DNA of 64,000 nt from Opisthocomus hoazin (Eukaryota; Chordata; Aves; Opisthocomiformes; Opisthocomidae): assembly GCF_030867145.1 (NCBI RefSeq), contig NC_134428.1, positions 23,663,537 to 23,727,536 of the forward strand, given 5' to 3'. This document shows positions 48,901 to 60,900 of this stretch, one piece after another. Both the position numbers and the translations under genes were made by a program. Within the stretch, counting starts at the first letter, position 1. Every line of letters starts with the position of its first letter. A model generated the notes under the pieces. The model was not told the origin of the DNA. It ran no database searches and saw only the letters and a program-made list of their open reading frames with translations.

Positions 48901-51900
48901 TGGCTTCACCGCAGATACACGCGGGTTGGGTTTGGCCCCGTATCCTGAATGCAGAGGAGATCCAGCTGATCCATGTGGTTTTAATCAAAAACTTTAATCT
49001 GGGGAGGCTGGTTTCAGTTTGTGTCTTCCGAGAACCTCATTAAAAGGTTAGGAGCTGCAGGATTATTAAATTACACTACACTTATTTACATAGTAGATGT
49101 AGTGGATGGGAGGTAGTGACTGCATCGGAAAAATGTTCTAGTTTAGCTTGAATTTTTACCTTCACGTGAAAAAGTACGCTGTGCATTTCTGCCTTTAAAA
49201 CCACACCACGTACATTTCTACAGTGTATTCAACCCCCTGCCCTCTTCTCTCATGTGAGCACAGTGAACTGGCAAAGCTGGTGCCACCTTTCAGTGCTGGC
49301 CCTGGCCTCAGCTGAGCTCATTGCAGCCCAGTTGTGCAGGCTGGGTGCTGCGGCCGCTGCTGCAGTGCCTCGCTGATGTGCTGGGTCCATGAGCTCTGCT
49401 TGTCGCAGGAGCAGAGAGAGACAAGGCACGCTGACAAGGGGTGTGGGTTGTCACCCTGTCCCAGTCTCTTCATGAAAGTGGCCCTCAGAAACAAGAAACT
49501 TTCTGGGAAGGTCTGAGGTGGTGTCTGGTAGCAGAGATGTGGGCTGAGACGGACTCTCCTGCCAGGCTCCTGAAAGGCCTGAGAGGCATCGCCAAAACAG
49601 ACAGGTGGTGATTCCCCATCCCACTTGCACGGTGTCTAATGTAGGAGCTGTGTCCTCCATGGAGCAATCCCTCTGCCAGGCTGACTGATCTGCACACGGG
49701 GTCCAAATCCGGGACCCAGCCTGCAAAGCCTGGGGTTCGTACCTAGGGCTTGCATGGATGGGACCATCCAGGCACCGAGAAGCTGAGGCTTAACCCATTT
49801 CCATGCCTGAGCCCACGCCTACCATGGCTCACTGGTGCGTTTCTGTGTGTGTAGGTACCTACAGATGCCCAAAGACCTCAATACACAGAAACACACACAG
49901 GGGACATTACAGACAGGAGACAGGACACAAGGAGAAGATGCCAGGCAGACAGGCCGAGTCCAGATGGACAGGCGTTGCTCAGAGAGTACATCTATTAGCT
50001 AGGCTGGATTTTACCCTTGTCAACAGACCTCATTTTTCCTCCCCTTACGGTCTGTTCAGGCCAAATGCTAGAAATGGCAGCTGAAGGAAAAGCAAGGCTC
50101 TCTGCTGGGCTTCCCAACGCAGGCTCCTTGCTCCTCCACAGAATCACCGGTCTCCTGTGCCCATCCTGCCCAGTGGGCACTGGTCTCTCACCTGCTCCTC
50201 CGTATGGGTGAGACACACAGTGCTGGAGCACATAGAAAGCTGGCCAGCCCGCTGTCACCGTGCAGCATCCCATGCCTGCATGTGCACACAGACATTCTGC
50301 AGAGACTCACTGCCACGCACAGCACCAACCACATCTCGCATCTTTCTGAGTCTGCCACATTTCTTCACCAAATCCATCATCATCTAAATTACCCAGGAAG
50401 TGAAAGCTCCTCCCACTTAAATTATAAAAAAATCCATTAAAATGTAAATAATAATCCCCCCAAATGTGTATCAGATATTTGATTTCACCTTGTTGACAAC
50501 TCAAATTTGGATGCCAAGCTGTCCACGCTGAACTCAGGCAGGGAGGAGACCTCAGAGCCAGATGATCTGAGGTAACCTCCTGGAAGCCCAGCACATGGCC
50601 AAACGTTTAGACTCTCGGTTGCTATATTGGACTTGATCCCCTTCCAGAAAGCTGTCCTCCTCCCCACGTGCTCTCAGTGAAATGTTACAACCCACATCTG
50701 TGCAATGCCTGGGGCTGCGGTCTGAAATATCTCCTTGACTCTGTCCTTCGAGACAGCTGGATAAAGATGGGCAATGTAACAGTGTCCATCACTTTGATAG
50801 GGACTGGCTCTTCTTGGTGTCTAAGCAGCGAACCACAGACAGGCGTGCATTAAGATTTACTTACTAATTAGGAAAAGCAACCGGCTGTGGTTAAGCGATC
50901 CCTCCTTACCTGTGCCCCAGTCTATTTTCTCTAAGGACACTCAATGTTCTTTGTAAATAAGCTTTGGTTTTTTTTTCTCCATATAAACTTTGAGTTTATC
51001 TGAATGTCTTCTTGACTCAGCACATTGGTGTAGAAATACTGCACAGGCAGGAGGACTCTTGAGAGCCTGAAACTGATATCTCTTTTTGTGTTGGAAACGC
51101 TGCCTTCAGGAGTTCCGCTTCTAATCCTAGCTGGAACCTCAAACTCAAAAACCAAAACGGGAAAAGGGAAATGAAATTGCATTTGAACTCTTCCAAATCT
51201 CTGAAGAGATTCAACATCCATTTGCAGCTGGCTAGTTTGATCTAGGTTTCATTTTAACCCAGCTACTTCACTCACAACTAGCTACAATGAAATGGGCTTG
51301 GCCTTCACTGTGGTGTCAGGTCAGTCTGTTGTGAAGGCCCTGTGGAGACCACGGCATAGACCTTTAGTGCTGAAGTCTCCCATAGCTCTAATAAAGAGGA
51401 CCACAAGAGCAGAGGAGGAGCTGGGAGGGATACAGCTGCCTGGCTTTGGACTCAAACATGGACGGATTGAGGAAATTGGCTGGGGTTTCTACTAGCAAAG
51501 CCTCTGACTGCTACGTCCTTAGAGCCAGGCAAAAGACTATTCTATCTAACTCCAGTTTTCCCAGCTGAAAATGGACACCTATGGCTTGATGTGTGGGAGA
51601 CAGCTAGCTGTTTGTCATGGTGAGATATTAGGTCCTTACAGGAGAGATTAGACAGGGCAGCACAGCGCTAGGCAAAGAGCCACAGGACTGCTGCGGCGAG
51701 GAGGGCCAGAAACGCTCAAGCCTTACCCCTGACTAAGCTGAGCTTTCATCACAGTGGCCAAGCCATTTTCCCTCACTTCCAAAAAAGGCTTGCCAGCATC
51801 TCAGGCAGGCTACCCCTGTTCACTAAAACGGGCTGGGAAGTCGGGGAGACTGGTTTCCCGGCAGTTTCCCTGGCGATACCCACCAGATGCTATAGGCATT

Positions 51901-54900
51901 GCCCTGGTGGAGCCTGCCAAGGAGCGGTGGAGGTGAGAATTAACACGTGAGAATCCCTGGGAAGGTTTGGGTCAGGAAAGGAGCACAAGCTCAGGTGTTT
52001 TCTTGGTCTGGTTTGATGGTTCCTACTAGATCTGCTGAGAAGCAGATTTCAGCTAAAGGCCTTCTGTTGCACCCTAATGGCCCTGCATCTGGCCAGCATT
52101 TCCACGCAGACTGTTTGCAAGGACAGAATGAGTCCCAGCTCAGCAGTGAAGGGCTCCCCCAGCCTGTGATGGGGCAAGCATCTCTGGTAATGGACATCTT
52201 CCAGTGAAGAATTTTCTGGACAGCCCCACTCTCGGGGCCCCGTTCCTCTCCCCAGGGCTGTCGGTTTGTTCATGCCCTCATGCAGCATGTTTGTGGCATG
52301 CGGGGCCATGCGCTACGACTCCAAAAAGCATCGCCGTTATTTTGTGTAAGAAAAGAATTAATAAATCAAACCACCACCATCATCAGATGCAAGCGGCACG
52401 TTAAGCCACAGGGTGACCCTCGGGACTGGCCTTCAGGCACACAGTAAGCATTGTGGCTGTCTACTCACTCCATCCCTCAGTCACACCGCAAGCGCTCGCT
52501 CGGTGCTTGGGACACCTTTGTCTTGCAGAGCACAACAGAGGGAGGACTCCGTTTGGGGGAGGATTTTCTCCCCAACCAAGTAAACAGGTAATGCTTTACA
52601 TCAGGCTTGGAGAGGACAATTCCAGGGTGTTGGCAACCCAGGACTTAAGGTACCGCCAAAGAGGTAATGAAGCAAAACAACCTCTTGAATCCCATGGAAA
52701 CAAAACCAAAGGAAATGAAAGTCTTGCTTTGGGAGCAGGCAGGGCTCAGAAAGATTTTGGTTTGTAACGCAGTCTACCGACCAGACAGGTATATCTCCTT
52801 ACTCCTGCGCTTTTTCTCCAAGCGTCTCAGGCGCTTCTCCTCCCGACGCCGGGCCTCCTCCGCCTCCTGGTGCTGTCGGCACTTGTGGAAGTTCTCCACC
52901 ACCACCCCTACAAACATGTTGAGCACGAAGAAGCTGACGATGAGCAGGAAGGAGATGAAGTAGAGAAGCATCCAAGGGTTATGGTTCTGGATGGGCTGGT
53001 GAGGTGGGGAATTAAAAAACAAGAGAGAAGAGAAGCAGCATAGACAAGATGTGGGTAAGTCAGGATTTTGGGTACTCTGTAGCAACAAGACAGAACAGCA
53101 TGCTTTTGTGGGGAGGAGGAGAGGGCTGGGAGGAGTTAGGAGATTTTTCCCAAAACAGTTTCCTCTCATCCACTTTCTGGAATTTTACTTTTGTTGTAAA
53201 ACCCATCCTAGCCTCTGTACAGGATTTCATTATTTTGGCATTTATTTCATACAGCTTCAGATAAATCTCAGTGGACGTGCATTATCCCACCTGCGAGATC
53301 ATTTTAGTTGAAGATAGGCTCCAGCTTATCTTTTTTTTAAAGATGTGGGCTCATGGTTAATGTTTCTCAGTTGCTATGAGATCTTCAGAAGCAGGGGAAA
53401 ATTAAGTACATAGTGTTACCATAGCTACGATGGGGTACTACTCATTTAAGACCCTTGACTTTCCTTTGCAAATGCCACATAACACAAACTTAACGTCTCT
53501 TTCACAACATTCCTGGTTGTTTCCCATCTTGTGTGAGTTTGCTCTTACTCATCATGCCTTCCACGAAGCTGCGGTGCAATGGCACGTGTGGCCCTCCTCA
53601 AGTAGCATCATTCTAATTAAGAACGCCATCAGTGCTTGTTTGTCTACTACATGGGGCGCAGCCACTGTAAAAGTTACTCAGTGGAGAATGGAAAACCTTG
53701 CCAGCCCAACAGGCAGTCAGGAACTCAAGAAGGTCCTATAGATCTGCTTCTTCCTGGGACTTCAAAAACACCAGAGTCACCCAGGCATGAGACTTCCGAG
53801 AGCAACACATCTGGACTCTGCAGTACGTTTACCTGTTGGTCAATACCCACGGCATCCAAGCCATCGTACATGATGTTCACCCAGCCATCTTTGGAGGAGA
53901 GGACAAACAAGGACATGAGGGCCTATAAGAAAACAAACAGCAGAGATTGGTCTTGCACTTTAGTCCCCATTAAAGAAACTAACAGCAGACAATGCTCAGC
54001 GAAACCCATCCACAGCTCATAACACATCATCTGGCCTGGAGCTGGTGGAGAAACACAAAATATTGTGGCTTGCTTTTACCCATTTCTATATCTGGCTTAA
54101 AAGTGAGCAAACTATGGTCATTAATGTTCTTTTTGCTTCTGACTTTTGCTCGGACACATCAGGCTTTCTGGTCACCAAAGCATGATTAAAAGTCAGGCTG
54201 GCCCAATGTCATGGGGTTTTAAAAAGCAACAGTATATCCCAGCTCCTGCTATGGGCTGTCTTGCCTTTCAGCCAGTATAAAGCACCTTATTTTTTTCATT
54301 TGCAAACATCACAGCTAGAAGTCAAGAGACTAAAAGTGGCAGTTGAGGTCCGTACATGAGGGAGTGCATGCAGGAGCAGTGGCTTCACGACAACACTCTC
54401 CTATAAACAAGGAATCGTATAACCCTAGGAAGTCTGGCTGCGAGAGACCAACAGGTGACCTGATCCATTTTTACCCAGTTAGGGTTGCTTCTGATAGATG
54501 AATGCCTACATCGTTCCTGGAAACTTCTTATGATGGGGGTTTCACACCCTGCTCAAGGAATACATTTTAAGCGCTCACCCATTAAAAACCGGTACAGAAA
54601 ATCCCTGCAATGAGGATTTTACCTGTCCCAAATTGTCAAAATTGTACTTCCGCCGAACCCATCTGTAGCGTGCGTTAGTGCAGTCAGTCTTCGTAGTGAT
54701 GTTTTTTACATCAGAGCCATCACAGTAGTAAAACTTGCCTTTAAAAAGCTGTATTTGAGAAGCAACAAAAAAAGAAAAAACAAAAAAGAAGCAGCTTTGA
54801 AAAATCTGTCCCAATTTATCTTTCTTTCCCCTAGTAGAGTTGTTTGCCAAGTTCAAATCCCTTTCCTTTCCTTCCAGCTCAGACACCCGTCTTAACACAC

Positions 54901-57900
54901 GTGGCAGGAAAACTCCTCTGGCGAAGCTTCAGGCCCTTAGACATTGCTGTGCATTGCCTCAGATGCAGAAGGAAGGTGACCCTGCAGGCCTGCCCTGTCT
55001 TGTTGGGAGGATGACAATCTCCCCTCTGAGGAAGAGATCTTGTATCCATCCCAGCGCACAGAGCCGGGAGGGATCTTGGGAATTTGTCTTTTCCATTCCC
55101 TACCATCAGGCAGGCTTAGTTGGTGCTGTGTTGTTCATCTGGTAGATCTGCTCTTCTAATCCTAAGAACCTTCCCATGAGCAGATGCCAACCCCACCCCG
55201 GAGCATTTCTTCTAGAGCCCGGCTCTTCTTTCCTTGCACCTAACTAAAATCTCCCTTTGGAGACATTTAAGCTCATTACTTCCACCTTAACCCCAGATGG
55301 TGAGAAAAACAGCTTCTCATTTGCAGCAGTCACTTACAGATGGCTGTGGTGAGTGAAATACGCTACCTGGACCCCTAAAATCCCAAAGATAATGAAGAAA
55401 GCACAGCAGATGAGAACAATATTCCCAATAGGCCTCAAGGAGGAGATCAAGGTTTCTACCACCAGCTTCAGACCCGGGGCTCTGCTGATGACTCTGGAAA
55501 AAGAAAAAACGCAAAACAATAAAGCTTTTAATTTTCATGCACGCCCTGTTATGACATGGTTGCTTTTTCTCCTCTGCTTGGGCTGCAGCAGAGCTAACAC
55601 AACCCTCCCCTGCCTGCAGGCAGCATTCAGAGACAATCAGTGACTGACTTGGACAACCAGAACATTCACAGTCACGTGAGATGGAATTAAAAAAGTGTAA
55701 GACACCCTGTCAGCAGGGTGCTGGGCAATTGCTCACCAGGAACGGTGAGAATGGAACACTGTCTATGGGCAGAATATCACAGAGGTTCCCACTACTGGGC
55801 TACCTGTACCTCAGTGCAGAGAGCTGACGCCCTCTGAGGTCTCTGATCCAAGCAGCGGGGCACACACCAGGCAGGAGCCTGCTTCCCAACACAACATGCG
55901 TAAACAGCTTCGCAGTGGTACGAGAGAGCACGTCTCGACCTCTTTCTACAGGAATAAGTGCTCACCTGCCCTACTGGCCTGGGCCCCATCACAGCTTCTC
56001 AAAGAAAGTAATTTCAATTTGTTTCCTAATTAGTTCCTGTATTGACTCTTAGCTAACAGGAACTTGTGATCAACAGTTTCACAGCCAAAAGGTCAACCCA
56101 TTAAAGAGCAGCTTGCTCGCTGCGAGGCCGTGAGAGGTTTTGGGTGTGTTGGAGAGCAAGTGTTTTCCTTTCCTGTATAAATGTCTGGAGAACGGCTTTC
56201 CCAGGGGCATGTGAAAAATGTGTTTGCACACGTTAAGCGTAACTAGCCCAAGCAGGCTTTTCTGGGAAGGTGGGTGTTTTGACTGAAGAACATCAAAGCT
56301 ATTTTTAGGAGGGGCCTGGAGAGGGGAGAGGGTATGAGTCCCTGCAGGTAGCTTGAGCTTGCACAGCTAACGATGCTTTCGTGCCTGCCAAACACAGAGA
56401 AAAGAGGAGAGCTGTACGCTGCAGGGACAAAGCATTTCAACAGGGTCTTGGTTTGGCAGCAAATAATGCGGCAGTCTGAACTGCACCTACAAAGTGTTGG
56501 GAATGGTCCCTGGAGTAATCCTAGAAAAGGCTGTGATAAGCGAAGCCATCGTGAGAGGTGATGAATTCCTCTCTATTAATAGGATCTGGCCTAGTTATTC
56601 TCCAAGGCCAATCCCCGTTATTCCCCTTACATTTACTTGTGAATTGCCTATGCCCTGCTCTCTGTTCCTAGTTATGTGTGTTAGATCGGGGCTCCGCGGC
56701 GCTGCCAGGCCAAGGCTTGGCCAGAGTGACCCTGAGTGGCTCCCGGTGAGCCAGCACTGCAAGGGGCCCCCAATGCCACCAGCAGAACAGAGCGTGGGAG
56801 CAAGAGAGGAGACAGAAACACTCGCAAAGTTACTTGTCACTATGGAAATACAGAGCGGCAGAGAAAGAGCTGTTGTTCTTGTGGTCATGGGCCTAAATAA
56901 GATCACCTCTTCCTATTACTCTCATCAGCAAGCAGCTCTCCATCACAAAGCCTACAGGTCTCAGGAGGTGCCTATCTTATTTCCCCTGAAATTTCATGAA
57001 AAAAGGCTTGTGTTTCTCGCCAAGCAGGATGGAAATAGAACAGGAGCTGTGAGCTGATAAAAATCCCCCAAGCATTAACACTCTTTGTTATTGCATAATC
57101 GTAAACAAAATACGAATTCTCTTTATTCCTCTTCTCAAATACTGAAAACGTCTCCCCTTCCTCTTCCTAGCTGAGAGTTGAATTGTTTTGCAGTAATGTT
57201 AGATATGCAGGCACGGGACAGCAGGTATAGATGCTGGAGCTTATCAAATTATTGTCAGCACCTGTTCAATTGCAAATTCCCTCCCAGCCAAGGCAACCTC
57301 GTTGCTCGGGAATGACTGCGAGGTTGTGCAGTTTAACAAGGAGCCAGACTGATTTGTAAAACAGTGATAAAACAGTGATAAAAATGCAGCGCGGAGGAGG
57401 CATTCACTGTACTAACTGCCGGAGTATGATAACACCTCTCACTCCAAACTCCATCCGCTCTTTTCCATGCTGGCGCAGATGAATTATATTGCAACTAATT
57501 TCACTGTTTTCAAACAGTTTCACTAGATAAGAGCTCCCCATGGATGATTCTACCCATACCGTGTTTCATCTTTTTGTGTTATTAAGCAAGACTTTGATGG
57601 ATCGTGTGCATTTTTTCAAACTCCTTGATCTATCAACACAAAGCAAACTCGGTGAACATACCGGAGAGGTCTCAAGGTCCGCAGAAGTCTCAAAACGCGA
57701 AGGACGCCCAGAATCTTAGCTCCGCCTGCTGATGCCATGGAGACAATAATGTCAATGATAGATACAAAGACCAAGACTCCATCCAGGACGTTCCAGCTGC
57801 TCTGCAGATAGGTGTTCTCCCCAGAGAAAAAGCCAAGAGCTACCACCTACAGCCAGGAGAAGAGAGACATTTAAATCTTCATCCAGATCATAACTACATC

Positions 57901-60900
57901 ATGCTCTGGTCTTTGCCAGGCCTGACTAAGGGCCATAGGATGAAGATGTAATTACCTTAACCATCATTTCAGCCACAAAGATTGCAGTGAAGATGTAATT
58001 AGACACACTTAGGAATATCCTTTCCTGTAAAACACAGAACAACAGAGAGAGGCAAGTTCTTAAAAGATGTTAGAAAACAAACATCTTTCATCTTGCAGGG
58101 TCTTGCCCTGACAAGACTAAGATGGGGGTGCTGCACCAAGGAAGAAAATGACTCGGGTACTCACTGTGCTGTGTGGGTCTATGTCTGGTCGCTCCAGTGC
58201 TATAGTGATGCAGTTCAGAAATATGAAGACCAGCACCACGTGATCAAACATTTTGTGAGCAATGACCTTCTGGCACATCACTCGGAACCTGAAGAAATGG
58301 TGGGGAGTAAAATATCCTTCAGATATCAGCAAGAGACTCTCACCCGAATGGCACGTCCTTGAAAGTCTTCAGCATCGTGCCAGCAGCATCAACCCAGGTG
58401 GTAAGCTAGTCTCTCCACAAGCTTCAGCCATTATTATCAATGCAGTAAACAAGATGTAAAAAGATGTAATAACAGCTATTATTAATGCTGGTTAAACTAC
58501 CCTTCTTTCCTAGACAGGCATGGTGTGAACCATGCCACAATTCTACCCACATGTAACAGAATAAGCTACCTAAAAATGAGGAATTGGATTTCTAAAACTC
58601 TCAGTGCTTCTACATCAGAGAGGGATTTTTCTCAAGGAAAGGCTAGCTAGAAATGTAGCATGTCATTACCACAAAAACCTGGTGGGCTGGCATTTGACTG
58701 GGATTTCTTACCGATTCTGTGGGGAAAACAAGTAGAGGGACCAGTCTTCATGACTCTTGCACCACTGTGGTTTGTAGGGCTCCAGGACTTTACGAATTCG
58801 GTAGCAGTAACTCTGGATAGAAAAGAAGAAACACCTTTTCTTCCTCTTTTATTTTCCTGCCTCTTCAACTTTCACAGTCCTTTCGTGAAAGGGGGCAGTA
58901 CATGGCATTTCACAGTGCCCGTAAGGAGTCACGGCCTTTGGACAAAGGTGTGGCAGGCATTGTCGCATTTGTCCAACAAAACAGGGAGGAAAGGGGTGGA
59001 AGAAAGAGGCTGCTACACAGTAAGATATGAACATAACAAAGCAAGACTGTCTAGGCAGGTACCATTTTGAAATCCAAAGTTGTGCCGAAACCAAAAAGGC
59101 CTCAAACAAACAAAAAGTTAAACAGAGAACACTCTTTCTAGGCTTTCAAGCCTTTGAGATGGCGAACAGCTCTTGTGAGTGAAGACATTAGCTAGCTGTT
59201 GTTTCTACAGCTCAGTTTTGGAGGCATCCTGGGCCCAGGGGACCATCTCAACCAGTCCAGATATAAGGCAAATGCATGCACAACCCCTTACAGTTTTACC
59301 TCATTAGAGACCACCTCAAGGTAACAGCCCAACCCATTAGCTAAAAAACCCCCTTTTGGAAGTGGATGTCCATCCCTTGGATCTGGATTCATTTTGTCTA
59401 CACCAGCCATTAGGCAGTAACACATTTCAAAGCCTGATTTTTAATCAGCCTTCTTGGAGTGGAAAAGCCACTTAACGCATGACAGCCCAGTTTCCCCCTC
59501 AACTCACATCCTCCATGTCATCCTCATAGTCCATGGCATCCTCTTTGTGGCCGTCGACACGCAGGAAGAACTCGCTGGGGACGTGAACCATCTTGCCGTT
59601 GCAGTCTTGGTACTCGGCAGGCAGAACGGCCACGGGGCTGATACTGAGCGAGTGGCGCATGGTCGGCAACTGGAGCAGCTCAGGCAAGTCCAGGGAGCTG
59701 CGGTAGTCCAGAGACTCTGCCCGGCGGTGCAACGAGGGCCTGCTGACCGTGCTGGACTTGGCGTCATCGGAGTCATCGTCTGTGCTGCCTTTCCCCTCCC
59801 CGGAGAGCAAGGACTCTCTTTCACCTGACTGGTTCTTCTTCTTGAGGCTTGGGGCTCTGCCCAGGCTATTCCAGCTGGAGCGTCGGCTTCCCCAGTTGCT
59901 GCTGGTGCCCCAGTTGGCACAAGGGGAACTGCGGAGGCTGGACTGAGAGAGGAGAAAGACATTTGAGGGTTTGTTTGAAGGAGGAAGCCAAAGGATATGG
60001 CATTTTGCCCACATTGGAGGATCCTCCTTGTTGAAAGTGATGTCTTCCCCTCCCAGCTTTCCTCACTGCGCCGATTTCACCACGCCAGTGCCTTGAGATG
60101 GGAGCCAAGCACCCAGCTAAGCCCACACTGAAGGTACTCTTTGAACTACACCTGTAGCACAGCTACCAATCCTCTGTGCTGCATGACTTTCCTACTGTCC
60201 TGGCAACATTAACTGTGCATAAAAACTGAACCCAAAGATGCTACTGCTGAAGTGGCATTTTCTTTCCTCTTGTTCAAGTGGTTTCAGTCCCCAACTTGCC
60301 TGGCTTCCAAATGCTTATAAATATCTGCAGGGTGGGTGTCAGGAGGATGGGGCCAAGCTCTTTTCAGTGGTGCCCAGTGACAGGACAAGGGGCAATGGGC
60401 ACAAACTGAGGCACAGGAAGTTCCGTCTGAACATGAGGAAGAACTTCTTCCCTCTGAGGGTGACGGAGCCCTGGCCCAGGCTGCCCAGGGAGGTTGTGGA
60501 GTCTCCTTCTCTGGAGATATTCAAGACCCGCCTGGACAAGGTCCTGTGCAGCCTGCTGTAGTTGACTCTGCTTCAGCAGGAGGGTTGGACTAGATGACCC
60601 ACAGTGGTCCCTTCCAACCCCTACTATTCTGTGATTCTGTGAAAGGGGCTCTGGTACCTGAGTCACTCAAGTGTCTGTTGGAAATTGTGCCCCTATTTAC
60701 ATTACTTTCTCTTCAATTTGCTGCATAAGGAGGTGGAATGAATGTTTCTCTCACAGCAAATTTCTGGCACTGATTGGTGTGTTAGGGCACTTTGGTTGGC
60801 AGGTAGTTGCTAGGATGAGAGCACTTAAGGTCAGAGCAGAAAAGCTAGAAGGAAAACTCCTTCTCCCTTCACGGCTTCTTCTCAGCACGAAACGAGGCAA

